Below are positions 17,266 through 25,772 of a stretch of 64,000 nucleotides of DNA, piece after piece (position 1 is the stretch's first letter; each line of letters begins with the position of its first letter). The notes under the pieces were generated by a model. That model was not told the DNA's origin. It worked only from the letters and a program-made list of their open reading frames with translations, and did no database searches. Origin of the DNA: Aquimarina latercula DSM 2041. Lineage in GTDB: Bacteria; Bacteroidota; Bacteroidia; Flavobacteriales; Flavobacteriaceae. The translations under genes were made by a program, and so were the position numbers. The DNA lies in contig NZ_AUMK01000015.1 of assembly GCF_000430645.1 (NCBI RefSeq), forward strand, positions 1 to 64,000. The letters are read 5' to 3'.

Positions 17266-18759
17266 ATGAAAAAAATTATTCCTCTAATTTTAGGGTTATT
17301 CCTTGTTGTATCTTGTTCAAAAAATAATCCTGAAGAAATTATTGACGAGAGTCAGGATTCTCAGAAAATTCTATCCATCGAAGAGATTAACTCCTTTATT
17401 GAGACACAGCTTAAGCAAAATGGTGATTTGGATTGGGCTAATGATGCATCAGCACATATGTTATATAGTGCAGTGATGCATGGAGGTGAAGTATTAACAA
17501 TTGGTTTCGGAGAAAAAGGAGAAAGTTTTATTGAAGGAACAGAACGATCGTCTAGATTAAATATTATTGTAGAAGATATTTATGGTACTGTTCAGAAGAG
17601 TGAAGGAGAAAAACGTTCTAATTTTCAAATTACAGAAGATGATGTATTGAATGTTTTAGATTTAAAAGTAACCAAGTTGGAAACAATTGAAGAGTTACTT
17701 GCAATGGATAATATTCGTTATTTAGAACCTAATGGTTATGGGTTTTATTTACAGGAAGAAGTGCAACAAAAATCTGCAGGTTGTTCTCAAAGTGGACAAT
17801 CTATTAACAGTGCTGATTATAGCGTGATTTCTCCTAATGCGAGATTACCTTGGAATTATAAAAATCATAATATTGATGATGCTTGGAGCCTGAGTACTGG
17901 AGCAGGAATTACTGTTGGGCTTATAGATACTGGCTTATCAGCTAACCAAAATCTTTTAGGAAATGGTTTTAATGATGGAGCTTCTAATGGAAGATCTGTA
18001 CAGCGTTTCGGAACATTTATTGACTCTCCTTGGTGGTGGTCTAATAATGTTGATGGCCCGAACGATAAGTGTGGGCACGGAACTCAGATGGCTTCTGCTA
18101 TTGCCTCACCACGTAATAATGATTTTATGCCAGTTGGTGTTGCATACAATTCTAATTTGGTAGCATATAGAGGAACAGAAGATGTTGTTTTAAACGATTA
18201 TCACGAACGCAAAGGAGTGAGTAATGCATTAAAAGCATTAGGGAATAGAAGTGATGTTAAAATAATTTCCATGTCAGTAGGATATCCTTGGTCTATAGGA
18301 AATGTAAAAGATGCTGTTAAGTATGCGTACGGAAAAGGTAAAATGATCATGGCAGCCGGAGGAACATCTACTACTTTTACCAATTGGTATGGTGTTATAT
18401 TTCCAGCAAGTATGAGTGAAACTGTTGCAGTAACAGGATTAAAAGATAATGGATATAATCGTTGTGATATCTGTCATGATGGTAGTAAAATTGATTTTAC
18501 TATTATTATGCAAAGAGCTAGTAACACTAGTAGAACTGTACCAGTATTAGGGTTTAATAATGGAGCACAATCTTATGTTGGCGGATCTTCTGTAGCAACA
18601 GCTATGACTGCTGGTATTGCGGCATTAGTTTGGTCACGTAATCCTAATATGTCTAGAGCGCAAGTATTGGATAAGTTAAAAAGAGCAGGAGAGTTTTATC
18701 CTAATCGAAATAGTAAATTTGGTTACGGTAATATCGACGCACTAAAAGCAGTGCAATAA
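17266..18759 (+). CDS. Lipoprotein subtilisin-family (S8) serine protease
   Basis: A 497-residue protease with a lipoprotein signal ending LVVSC (Cys17), so it is probably anchored in the outer membrane. Residues about 30-170 form an N-terminal propeptide-like region. The catalytic triad is Asp221 (GLIDTGLS), His271 (CGHGTQMASAIASP) and Ser442 (GGSSVATAMTAGIAALVW). The motif Gly-Ser-Ser-Val-Ala replaces the commoner Gly-Thr-Ser-Met-Ala. An insertion with WWWSNN follows the Asp motif. No C-terminal T9SS domain is seen, consistent with lipoprotein targeting instead. Confidence 0.92.
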   Translation: MKKIIPLILGLFLVVSCSKNNPEEIIDESQDSQKILSIEEINSFIETQLKQNGDLDWANDASAHMLYSAVMHGGEVLTIGFGEKGESFIEGTERSSRLNIIVEDIYGTVQKSEGEKRSNFQITEDDVLNVLDLKVTKLETIEELLAMDNIRYLEPNGYGFYLQEEVQQKSAGCSQSGQSINSADYSVISPNARLPWNYKNHNIDDAWSLSTGAGITVGLIDTGLSANQNLLGNGFNDGASNGRSVQRFGTFIDSPWWWSNNVDGPNDKCGHGTQMASAIASPRNNDFMPVGVAYNSNLVAYRGTEDVVLNDYHERKGVSNALKALGNRSDVKIISMSVGYPWSIGNVKDAVKYAYGKGKMIMAAGGTSTTFTNWYGVIFPASMSETVAVTGLKDNGYNRCDICHDGSKIDFTIIMQRASNTSRTVPVLGFNNGAQSYVGGSSVATAMTAGIAALVWSRNPNMSRAQVLDKLKRAGEFYPNRNSKFGYGNIDALKAVQ

Positions 18760-18795
18760 TTAATGAATTAGCAATTGTAGTTACTAATACATCTG

Positions 18796-18829
18796 AAAAG
18801 TGGGGTCTTTATAGATTCCACTTTTTTTT
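18796..18829. terminator. Bidirectional terminator between S8 peptidase and O-methyltransferase genes
   Basis: AAAAGTGG and CCACTTTT flank a 14-nt loop, with A and T runs on both sides, between two convergent genes. Confidence 0.8.
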
Positions 18830-19490
18830 ATAATACTCTACTAATTGTTAATCCATCTCTAATAGGTAATAATACGGTTTCGATACGATTATCATCTACT
18901 AACATTTTATTATATGCTAACAGAGCTTTTGTAGAAAGATCGTCTTTTTTTATATCCTCAATAACTTTACCACTCCATAGAACATTATCTGATAAAATAA
19001 CACCTCCAGGATTCATTTTATCAATAATTAAATCAAAATAAGTAGGATAGTTTGGTTTGTCTGCATCGATAAAAACCAAATCAAATTTCATAGCTAGATT
19101 TGGAATAATCTCAGTAGCATTACCTATGTGTTGATGTATTTGATTACCATAAGGTGAAAGGTCAAAATACTTTCGTTGGAAATCTTCCAATTCTTCATTA
19201 ATATCTATGGTATGGAGTTCTCCATCTTTTCGCATTCCTTCGGCAATACATAAAGCCGAATAGCCAGTATAAGTGCCAATTTCTAAAATATTTTTCGGAT
19301 TAATTAGTTTAGAGAGGATACTTAATACACGACCTTGGTATGGTCCACTTAGCATACGAGGTTGTAATATTTTTTGGTAGGTCTCACGAGTTAATTGCTC
19401 CAATAACTCAGGTTCTTTTTCTGTATGATTTACTACATAAGTATCTAATGCTTCTGGTATGAAGTGCATAGGGTGTTGTTTTTTTTGCAA
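18828..19490 (-). CDS. SAM-dependent O-methyltransferase (CCoAOMT-like)
   Basis: A 220-residue protein of Methyltransf_3 type. NILEIGTYTGYSALCIAEG (about 68-86) is motif I, and DLVFIDADKPNY (about 140-151) supplies the metal and SAM-binding Asp residues, followed by GGVILSDNVLWSG. The family methylates catechol-like hydroxyls in a Mg-dependent manner, and its members in Flavobacteriaceae are widespread housekeeping genes. The native substrate is not evident. The stop lies inside the shared terminator with the S8 protease gene. Confidence 0.9.
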   Translation of the reverse strand: MQKKQHPMHFIPEALDTYVVNHTEKEPELLEQLTRETYQKILQPRMLSGPYQGRVLSILSKLINPKNILEIGTYTGYSALCIAEGMRKDGELHTIDINEELEDFQRKYFDLSPYGNQIHQHIGNATEIIPNLAMKFDLVFIDADKPNYPTYFDLIIDKMNPGGVILSDNVLWSGKVIEDIKKDDLSTKALLAYNKMLVDDNRIETVLLPIRDGLTISRVL

Positions 19491-19723
19491 AGCTAGTAAT
19501 TTTGGGAACTAAATATTTAAAGAGTATAATTTTATAAATATTCTTTTAGATTAGGGGAATTATAATTTTGCTGAAGCAAAAGTTCTTTTGAAAAAAATGC
19601 AGTAGTTTTTGAATAAACCGCTGCAATACTTATTCTATATTTCTAACAATATAAAATTCTGTTTCCTGTTGATTAATAAGGTGCGAAAAATCAATCTAGC
19701 CTGGGGAAAATAATCTGTCCACA

Positions 19724-19821
19724 TTATCCAGGACCGCAAGGAGTGCAATGCCCACCGTTTACATTTTCCTGAACTTTCTTACCAATTTCTTGTACACCGT
19801 CTAATTTTTTAATTCTTTCAT
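19724..19821 (-). pseudogene. Frameshifted GG-leader (bacteriocin-type) peptide gene
   Basis: Read on the minus strand, the ATG at 19821 opens MKELKN and stops at once (TAG at 19803-19801). One extra A in the run of six A (19805-19810) would restore a 32-residue peptide. Its leader would contain KKLDGVQEIGKKVQENVNGG and its core is HCTPCGPG, before the TAA at 19724-19726. The leader resembles that of the intact peptide gene at 46652 (Q-L/I-x-KK-x-Q-x-x-I/V-NGG). The frame that reads the core has no ATG, GTG or TTG upstream before a stop. It is therefore a decayed gene, a sequencing error in the A run, or a gene needing slippage. No transporter or maturase is nearby. Confidence 0.6.
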
Positions 19822-20002
19822 TAAAATATGAGTTAAAGAGATATTGTATGTTCGAACATTTAAAGATACTCGGGATTTATGTCTTTTTTTATACAATTTT
19901 TACGACGAATTTGTTGTGAGCTATGAAAGTAATTATACGCGGTAATTTCCCCAATATTTTTAACAGCATTTTAAAACATTATATAATCTCATTTCTAATC
20001 TG

Positions 20003-20010
20003 TATTTTTG
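20003..20010 (+). promoter_or_regulatory. -7 promoter box of kynU
   Basis: TATTTTTG matches TAnnTTTG and lies 15 nt before the ATG at 20026. It includes the TTG at 20008 that might otherwise be taken as a start codon, so it decides the start in favour of 20026. Confidence 0.55.
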
Positions 20011-20025
20011 AATCAAAATTCAAAA

Positions 20026-21306
20026 ATGCAATTTGAAAACAGTAAAGAATTTGCTCAAAAGTTAGATCAACAAGATCCTTTAAGCTCTTATAGAGATCAA
20101 TTTCTTTTTCCTAAAGTTAATGGGAAAGAGGTCATATATTTTACAGGAAATTCTTTAGGACTTCAACCTAAAAACACAAAGAAGTATGTCGATGAAGTAA
20201 TGAAAGACTGGGCAGAACTTGCTGTTGAAGGACATTTTTATGCAGATAAGCCTTGGTGGGACTATCACGAACGTTTAGCCAAACCCCTAAGTAGAATAGT
20301 TGGAGCTAATCCCTCTGAGATTACAGTTATGAATACCTTAACAGTAAATCTTCATTTACTAATGGTTTCATTTTACCGACCTCAAGAGAAACGATATAAG
20401 ATTATATGCGAGGAAAAGGCATTTCCTAGTGATCAATATATGTTACATAGTCAGGTTAGATTTCATGGATATGATCCAAAGGATGCTATTGTAGAAATTA
20501 AGAAACGCCCTGGAGAACATAATTTTAGGATAGAAGATATTTTATCTACTATTAAATCAGTAGGAGAGGAGTGTGCTTTGATTTTAATCGGTGGTGTTAA
20601 TTATTATACAGGTCAGGTTTTTGATATGAAAACTATTACTAAAGCAGGTCATGATATCGGAGCTTTTGTTGGGTGGGATCTTGCACATGGCGCGGGTAAT
20701 ATTGAATTAAAATTACATGATTGGGATGTGGATTTTGCATCTTGGTGCAGTTATAAGTATATGAATAGTGGTCCAGGAAATGCTTCTGGCTGCTTTGTAC
20801 ATGAACGATTTCATGACAGAAAAGATATTCCACGCTTCGAAGGTTGGTGGGGAACTAAAAAAGAGTCTAGATTTTTGATGGAACCAGAGTTCGAACCCAT
20901 GCCTAATGCAGATGCTTGGCAATTGAGTAACGCACCAATTTTATCATTAGCGCCGTATTTGGCTTCACTAGAATTATTTGAAAAAGTCGGGATGGAAGCA
21001 CTTATTGAAAAGCGAAATCTCATTGTTGCTTATTTAGAATTTGTGTTAAAATCAATTGATTTAGAAGTAGAAAGTACTTTCGAAATAATAACTCCTTCGA
21101 GTCAAGAAGAAAGAGGGACACAACTCTCTGTATTTCTTCATGGAGAAGGAAGAAAGTTGTTTGATTATTTAATGAAAAATGGAGTAATTACAGATTGGAG
21201 AGAACCAAATGTAATTAGACTAGCTCCAGCACCTTTTTATTGTTCTTATGAGGATATGTACGAGTTTGGTCAAATTCTTAAGAAAGGGATATTGCAAAAA
21301 GTATAA
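20026..21306 (+). CDS. kynU: Kynureninase
   Basis: A 426-residue PLP enzyme that cleaves kynurenine or 3-hydroxykynurenine to (3-hydroxy)anthranilate and alanine. Family motifs are FTGNSLGLQPKNT, ADKPWWDYHERL, NTLTVNLHLLMVSFY and GWDLAHGAGN. The PLP lysine is Lys244 in WCSYKYMNSGPG, and RFEGWWGTKK follows. The TTG at 20008 overlaps the -7 box, so the ATG at 20026 is preferred. It acts directly after kynurenine 3-monooxygenase, whose gene lies 11 kb further on in this window. It converges on an AraC-type regulator gene only 10 nt away. Confidence 0.95.
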   Translation: MQFENSKEFAQKLDQQDPLSSYRDQFLFPKVNGKEVIYFTGNSLGLQPKNTKKYVDEVMKDWAELAVEGHFYADKPWWDYHERLAKPLSRIVGANPSEITVMNTLTVNLHLLMVSFYRPQEKRYKIICEEKAFPSDQYMLHSQVRFHGYDPKDAIVEIKKRPGEHNFRIEDILSTIKSVGEECALILIGGVNYYTGQVFDMKTITKAGHDIGAFVGWDLAHGAGNIELKLHDWDVDFASWCSYKYMNSGPGNASGCFVHERFHDRKDIPRFEGWWGTKKESRFLMEPEFEPMPNADAWQLSNAPILSLAPYLASLELFEKVGMEALIEKRNLIVAYLEFVLKSIDLEVESTFEIITPSSQEERGTQLSVFLHGEGRKLFDYLMKNGVITDWREPNVIRLAPAPFYCSYEDMYEFGQILKKGILQKV

Positions 21307-21316
21307 ATTGAGTCCC

Positions 21317-22168
21317 TTATTTTAATGCCTTAATATATGCGGAAGGTGAAAGACCGGTTTGTTTTTTAAAGAGTTTGCAGAAATAAGAAGGATCATTAAA
21401 CCCACATTGGTATAACACTTCTGAGATAGACATATTGTTGCTATTATAGAAAAGTTCTTGCGCTTTCTTAATTCTAAATTCATTTAAAAAACTAATAAAA
21501 TTCTTTCCTGTAGAGGATTTAAAAATTCTGCAAAATGAATTTGTAGTCAACCCTAATTCTTTAGCCAAAGTTTCTGATTTGATTTTTTTAGCGTAGTTTT
21601 TATTTACATATTCAAAAACTTTTGATATTCTGGGTAAAGAAGTTTTGTCAATTTCTAGATGATTTGTTTTTATAATTGATCTATAATTCTTAGAAATAGA
21701 AAGTCGATATAGAATATTAATAAAGTTTAATAGCTTTTCGATATTGTTTTGATTATAAAGTCTTAAAAAAGACGCAGATAATTCATCTTTAATTTTCTGA
21801 GAAAAGATGCAACCTTTAGGAGATTTCTTTATGAAATCTAAAATTATCGAAAACTCCGGAAAATGATATAGTTTTTCTTCAATAAAATCTTCATTAAATT
21901 GAATTACTACCTCTACATTGTCTCTAAAATCCTTATTACCAAAAGGCATATGTGGCATATTGGGGCTAAGAAAAATGAGTAATCCATCTTGATAGTTTTC
22001 AAGATGAGATTCTACCTGAATAATACCACTTCCATTTTTAATAAAAACAATTTCGTATTCAGGATGTAAATGCCAGTTTATTTCGTGACAAAGTGAATCC
22101 TTAGTATAACTTTCTATTTTTAAAGACTTGGATTGTTCCAGATAAATTTGCTCATAGGATGGCTTCAT
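21317..22168 (-). CDS. AraC-family transcriptional regulator with cupin sensor domain
   Basis: A 283-residue regulator. The N-terminal half (about 15-100) is a cupin-like sensing domain (HEINWHLHPEYEIVFIKNGSG). The C-terminal about 100 residues contain two helix-turn-helix motifs, with SETLAKELGLTTNSFCRIFK and SEVLYQCGFNDPSYFCKLFK as the recognisable segments. It is divergent from an MFS transporter gene with about 120 nt between starts, which makes that transporter its most likely target. Convergence with kynU does not by itself suggest control of kynU. The effector is unknown. Confidence 0.9.
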   Translation of the reverse strand: MKPSYEQIYLEQSKSLKIESYTKDSLCHEINWHLHPEYEIVFIKNGSGIIQVESHLENYQDGLLIFLSPNMPHMPFGNKDFRDNVEVVIQFNEDFIEEKLYHFPEFSIILDFIKKSPKGCIFSQKIKDELSASFLRLYNQNNIEKLLNFINILYRLSISKNYRSIIKTNHLEIDKTSLPRISKVFEYVNKNYAKKIKSETLAKELGLTTNSFCRIFKSSTGKNFISFLNEFRIKKAQELFYNSNNMSISEVLYQCGFNDPSYFCKLFKKQTGLSPSAYIKALK

Positions 22169-22255
22169 ATAACAAAATTATCATAATTAAACAGATAATT
22201 ACTATTTATAGAATAAATTGACTTATTGTTAGAATACTTTGTTTTACCTTAGATT

Positions 22256-22263
22256 TATTTTTG
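22256..22263 (+). promoter_or_regulatory. -7 promoter box of the MFS transporter gene
   Basis: TATTTTTG fits TAnnTTTG and lies 24 nt upstream of the TTG start at 22288, in the region shared with the divergent AraC gene. Confidence 0.45.
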
Positions 22264-22287
22264 TAGTTAATTTTGATATGATATTAA

Positions 22288-23469
22288 TTGTTTAAACTAC
22301 ACGAATTGAATTCTTTATATCTTATTCTTACTAAATTACGATATTTTGGGCCTGCTTGGGTTTTTGCTTCGCTTAATATAATGACAGGTACTTGGGTGTT
22401 GTATATACCTAAAATTAGAGCTAAGTTGCTAATTGATGATGCGCAACTGGGAATAGCACTTTTTTGTTTCGCTTTAGGTACGCTGGCAATGATACCTTTA
22501 TCATCTTTTATTATTGGAAAATTTGGTGTAGGAAAGACCACAATTATTGGGATTTCAATTTTTTCTCTACTTTTTTTAATGCCAATTGTTGCTCCAAGTT
22601 ATTTGGTATTGTGTGTTGTGTTATTCGTTGTAGGGTTATTTGCTTGCTTAACCGATATTGCAATGAATGCATTGGTATCTGAAATAGAACAGGAAGATGA
22701 TGTACATATTATGTCTGCTTCTCATGGTTTTTTTAGTTTAGGAGGTGTTATTGGAGCAGGTATTGGTGGTTTTTTGATTACTTATTTTGAGGTTCCATTA
22801 TTACATATGTTGTATGCCGCAATATTTGTGATTTTAACCAACTTTTTAGTATGTAAACAATATATAACCATAAAGGGAGAAAAAGAAGAATCTTCTAATA
22901 AACGGTTGGATTTAGAACTTATCAAACCTTTATTAGGACTTACAATTATTGCATTTTTAATTATGGGTAGCGAAGGAGCAATAGAGCATTGGAGTAAACT
23001 CTATATGCAGGATGTGGTAAAAATATCTTCGGAGAAGATTTCTGGATTTGGTTTTGTTGCTTTTTCTTTAATGATGACCCTAGGTCGTTTTTTTGGTGAT
23101 GCTGTGAGTAAACATTTTGGGTCTTTTGCAATAATTATAGGAGGATCTTTAATCAGTGCGCTTGGTTTTTTAGCTGTATTAAGTATTTCATTGGTTCTAA
23201 CAATAACTGGTTTTGGATTAATCGGCTTAGGTTTCTCTGTGATTATTCCAGAGTTATTTAGATTAGCTGGTAAGACCAAAGGTGTTTCTTCTGCGAAAGG
23301 AATTTCTTTCGTTGCAGGATTTGGTTATCTCGGTTTTTTGATAAGTCCTCCATTTCTTGGCTTTTTGTCCAAAATAGAAAGCCTAAAACTTAGTTTTACA
23401 GCCTTGTTGATAGCAACATTAATTGCATTAATTGTTACATTTTTTATTTCAAAAAGAGCTATTAAATAA
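22288..23469 (+). CDS. Major facilitator superfamily transporter
   Basis: A 393-residue protein with about 12 hydrophobic segments and the MFS loop between helices 2 and 3 (SSFIIGKFGVGKTTII). It resembles the YbjJ/fucose-permease-like group of MFS proteins. The chosen start is TTG at 22288, which follows the promoter box; no in-frame ATG occurs until residue 34, which would delete the first helix. Divergent from an AraC regulator, so probably substrate-induced. Substrate unknown. Confidence 0.85.
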   Translation: MFKLHELNSLYLILTKLRYFGPAWVFASLNIMTGTWVLYIPKIRAKLLIDDAQLGIALFCFALGTLAMIPLSSFIIGKFGVGKTTIIGISIFSLLFLMPIVAPSYLVLCVVLFVVGLFACLTDIAMNALVSEIEQEDDVHIMSASHGFFSLGGVIGAGIGGFLITYFEVPLLHMLYAAIFVILTNFLVCKQYITIKGEKEESSNKRLDLELIKPLLGLTIIAFLIMGSEGAIEHWSKLYMQDVVKISSEKISGFGFVAFSLMMTLGRFFGDAVSKHFGSFAIIIGGSLISALGFLAVLSISLVLTITGFGLIGLGFSVIIPELFRLAGKTKGVSSAKGISFVAGFGYLGFLISPPFLGFLSKIESLKLSFTALLIATLIALIVTFFISKRAIK

Positions 23470-23484
23470 TATATTCTTCTAATA

Positions 23485-24198
23485 TTATTCTGTAATTACT
23501 TTTATGCCAGTAAAATGAAGTTTCCAACTACCTTCGTTCCGATTGCGAGTTTTTGAAATTTTAATTCCATTAAAATCATCATAATCTTCCCATGATGTTA
23601 TTAAGGAAGCTTCTTTTTTGTTCTTTTCACGAAATGCCCATTCTTTTACTTTAAAATCACCTTCAAAATAAAAATCGTATGCATCTCCTGGAGTATACCC
23701 ACCTTCATTTTTATAAATAATGGTAAGTTTTTGCATTTCTTTAGAACTTATAGGTGCAATTGCTTTTAGTTCATGTTCTGATGAGAAACTATTTTCATCC
23801 CATACTAAGTTAAACGGAGCTAGTAACCAATACTTATCATTAATAAAGCTTTGATCTGCTTTTAGTGTAGTACTATCTATTTTAGTTCTGTTATAGGTAA
23901 TGGTATCCTTAGAAGTAATCATTGTAACCTCATCTTTTTTTGGTTTCCAATTCCAAGAACGTTCAAAATGACTACTATCTCTATCAACGTTAAAGGTGAA
24001 TTTTATTTCTTTAACTTTTTCCCAGTTTTTAAAGCCATTCGCATTGGCAATCGCTTCAGCCGTAGTTGGTATTTTATGCAGAACTGTTTCGGTTTCCTTT
24101 AATTCAGCATCCTCTTCGTATTGATATTCTTTTTTAGTCTCTTGCTTGCAAGCTATTACTAACATAGAAAGTAGGAATACGCTAATTACATTTTTCAT
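23485..24198 (-). CDS. Lipoprotein of unknown function (DUF6503-like)
   Basis: A 237-residue protein with lipoprotein signal ending LVIAC (Cys17). The body contains AIANANGFKNWEKVKEIKFTFNV, a start typical of small Bacteroidota lipoproteins of the DUF6503 kind that resemble lipoprotein-carrier beta folds, followed by WKPKKDEVTM and YDFYFEGDFKVKEW. No catalytic motif is seen. It converges on the MFS gene with 15 nt between stops. Function unknown. Confidence 0.75.
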   Translation of the reverse strand: MKNVISVFLLSMLVIACKQETKKEYQYEEDAELKETETVLHKIPTTAEAIANANGFKNWEKVKEIKFTFNVDRDSSHFERSWNWKPKKDEVTMITSKDTITYNRTKIDSTTLKADQSFINDKYWLLAPFNLVWDENSFSSEHELKAIAPISSKEMQKLTIIYKNEGGYTPGDAYDFYFEGDFKVKEWAFREKNKKEASLITSWEDYDDFNGIKISKTRNRNEGSWKLHFTGIKVITE

Positions 24199-24273
24199 CT
24201 TGACTGAGTTTTTCGCTAAAATAAAAAAACAAAATTCGTGATGAATTGAATTAACATCGTTTTAGGTATTAAT

Positions 24274-24306
24274 AAAAAAAGCTCCCTGTTATGGAAGCTT
24301 TTTTTA
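24274..24306 (-). terminator. Terminator downstream of the cupredoxin-like gene
   Basis: On the minus strand the repeat AAGCTTCC...GGGAGCTT (one mismatch) is followed by a T run, 20 nt after the stop of the gene ending at 24326. Confidence 0.75.
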
Positions 24307-24325
24307 TTTGTTCTTGTATGTACAA

Positions 24326-24694
24326 TTACTTTACAATCAACTTGTATTGTGGTGTCTTATTTAAAGGGCAGAAATAGTTATATTCTCCTTTTTTTAATGT
24401 TACAGTTTTAGAACTTTCAGTTTTCCCTTCGGCTACAACCTTAGTTACATACGCTGATTGAATATGATTTTTAGGATCTGAAGCATCTTTACCAGCAGGG
24501 ACTAATACGAATCCAACATCAGTTCCAGAATTGTTGTTAGATATATTGAAAACGTAACTACCTTCTGATAATGTTACTTGTTTCTGAGTAAATTCTCCTT
24601 TTGTTTGTTCTAAAGAAACCGTTTTAACTTCTTGAGCAGATGTACTTAATGTAATTGCGAAAATAAATGTAAATAATGTGATTAACTTTTTCAT
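24326..24694 (-). CDS. Secreted cupredoxin-like protein
   Basis: A 122-residue protein with signal peptide (1-20, ending TSA before Gln) and a single small beta-barrel that looks cupredoxin-like (GSYVFNISNNNSG, GEYNYFCPLNKTPQYKL). Only the cysteine of the usual type-1 copper loop is evident. The His and Met expected after it (Cys-x-x-x-x-His-x-x-x-x-Met) are absent, so copper binding is doubtful. It lies 119 nt downstream of the AhpD-like gene with a strong hairpin between them, and may be a second cistron of that repeated-promoter transcript. Confidence 0.75.
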   Translation of the reverse strand: MKKLITLFTFIFAITLSTSAQEVKTVSLEQTKGEFTQKQVTLSEGSYVFNISNNNSGTDVGFVLVPAGKDASDPKNHIQSAYVTKVVAEGKTESSKTVTLKKGEYNYFCPLNKTPQYKLIVK

Positions 24695-24740
24695 GATTTT
24701 TAATATTTATGATTATTGTTGAAAATTATTTTTAATTTTT

Positions 24741-24779
24741 CTGAGGAGAAACATATTTTATAATGTTATTTCTCCTCAG
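24741..24779 (-). other. Strong hairpin between AhpD-like and cupredoxin-like genes
   Basis: CTGAGGAGAAA (24741-24751) and TTTCTCCTCAG (24769-24779) form an 11-bp perfect stem that can extend inwards (ACAT/ATGT). On the minus strand it is followed by A-rich rather than T-rich sequence, so it is not a standard terminator. It may stabilise or process the upstream mRNA. Confidence 0.55.
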
Positions 24780-24813
24780 AACTCTTGAATGTATTTATTG
24801 GTGGTTGAGTGAT

Positions 24814-25362
24814 TTATACTGTAGTAGTTTCTAGTGGTTGTGCTACAGGAAAATCAACAGGGACTTGAGTAGTACTATGGATATAGTTCGAAATAGTTTT
24901 GTCTCCTACTAATACAATGGTATCTACTAGATTTCCTTTGTCATATCCTGCAGCAAAGAAATTATCTACTACATCCTGATCTGTACGCCCTCTATTTTCT
25001 GTAATATTCTTAGCAAGTTTTGCCAATGCATCTAATTTGCTATCAAAAGATGCGTGCCCTGCTCTTAACTCTAATATTTGCTCATCAGTAAATCCATTCA
25101 TTTTTCCAATTGCTGTGTGTGCTGATAAACAATAAATACAATTGTTTACTTGACTAACTGCAAGATTAACAACTTCTTTTTCTTTAGCTTTTAAAGATGT
25201 TTTTGCGTTAGATAGAGTTAAGTAATTTTCTAATGCAGTTTCACTGTGCGCATAAGTTGCATATAAGTTAGGTACAAAACCTAATGCGCTGTTAAGATTG
25301 TCAAAAATCCCTTGATTTGTTGCATTTACTTCTTCTCTTGTAGGTACATTAAATGTTGCCAT
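24814..25362 (-). CDS. AhpD-like carboxymuconolactone decarboxylase family protein
   Basis: A 182-residue all-helical protein of the CMD/AhpD superfamily. The redox motif is Cys75-Ile-Tyr-Cys78 with His82 (NNCIYCLSAHTAIGK), as in peroxidase-related alkylhydroperoxidase D-like enzymes. A role in peroxide or organic hydroperoxide defence is inferred from the family. Transcription probably starts at a box near 25444, about 80 nt upstream of the ATG. That promoter carries the first of three copies of the repeated regulatory element in this cluster. Confidence 0.9.
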   Translation of the reverse strand: MATFNVPTREEVNATNQGIFDNLNSALGFVPNLYATYAHSETALENYLTLSNAKTSLKAKEKEVVNLAVSQVNNCIYCLSAHTAIGKMNGFTDEQILELRAGHASFDSKLDALAKLAKNITENRGRTDQDVVDNFFAAGYDKGNLVDTIVLVGDKTISNYIHSTTQVPVDFPVAQPLETTTV

Positions 25363-25442
25363 GATTTTATGTTTTTAGTATCCTGAATTTATTTTTCAGA
25401 ATGAGTTTATATTTAATTTTAATTGTCTTTTAATTTGACAGG

Positions 25443-25509
25443 ACAAAGATGCGATGGGATTAAGGACTTTAGAATGGCCGTTTTTCCCGACTACTTGTCA
25501 ATTTTTCCC
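25443..25509 (-). promoter_or_regulatory. Repeated promoter element, copy A (AhpD-like gene)
   Basis: Minus strand: GGGAAAAA (25509-25502), TTGACAA, then a second GGGAAAAA (25488-25481), 21-bp period. After 29 bp comes CATCTTTGT (25451-25443), a -7-like box. The element lies at about -40 to -65, the place of an activator site. The same layout occurs at 25702-25768 and 26748-26814. Confidence 0.75.
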
Positions 25510-25514
25510 TTAGC

Positions 25515-25676
25515 TTATTTTCGAGTGCTTATAAAAGGTCTTTCTACATCACAATAAAAATCGTGGTGACTTCTTTGATCACAGTGCGCTTTGGCATTTA
25601 GAGTGTTTACAATTTTTCTTTTTCCCTGACGGAAAATCTCTATTAAATTGAATATGGATTTATTATTAGTTATCAT
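25515..25676 (-). CDS. Unrecognised 53-residue protein with His/Cys cluster
   Basis: A short frame from ATG at 25676 to TAA at 25515. The sequence begins MITNNKSIFNLIEIFRQGK and contains KAHCDQRSHHDFYCDVERPF, with a His-Cys...His-His...Cys pattern (residues 31, 32, 37, 38, 42) that could bind a metal. The rest is basic. Support for a real gene comes from its upstream region. A promoter with exactly the same architecture as those of the AhpD-like gene and the DoxX operon ends 26 nt before the ATG. Its stop lies just before copy A of the element. No family recognised. Confidence 0.6.
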   Translation of the reverse strand: MITNNKSIFNLIEIFRQGKRKIVNTLNAKAHCDQRSHHDFYCDVERPFISTRK

Positions 25677-25701
25677 TTTTATATTGTTTTAAATTAATAG
25701 T

Positions 25702-25768
25702 ACAAAGATGAGGCTCTAATGAAGGTTTTAGAATGGTTGTTTTTCCCTACTACTTGTCAATTTTTCCC
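25702..25768 (-). promoter_or_regulatory. Repeated promoter element, copy B (53-aa gene)
   Basis: Minus strand: GGGAAAAA (25768-25761), TTGACAA (25760-25754), GGGAAAAA (25747-25740), 29 bp, then CATCTTTGT (25710-25702). Spacing is identical to copy A, and the 67-bp segment is highly similar between the two copies. Confidence 0.75.
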
Positions 25769-25772
25769 GAAA

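Larger units (their letters stand above)
19491..20025. other. Intergenic region holding a broken GG-leader peptide gene
   Basis: This stretch contains the frameshifted minus-strand peptide gene (19724-19821) and, at the right end, the kynureninase promoter. The rest shows no coding or structural signal that I can support. Confidence 0.5.

Noticed and set aside
20008..20010. TTG as start codon of kynureninase
   Set aside because: It is part of the TATTTTTG -7 box; the ATG at 20026 gives the normal family N-terminus.
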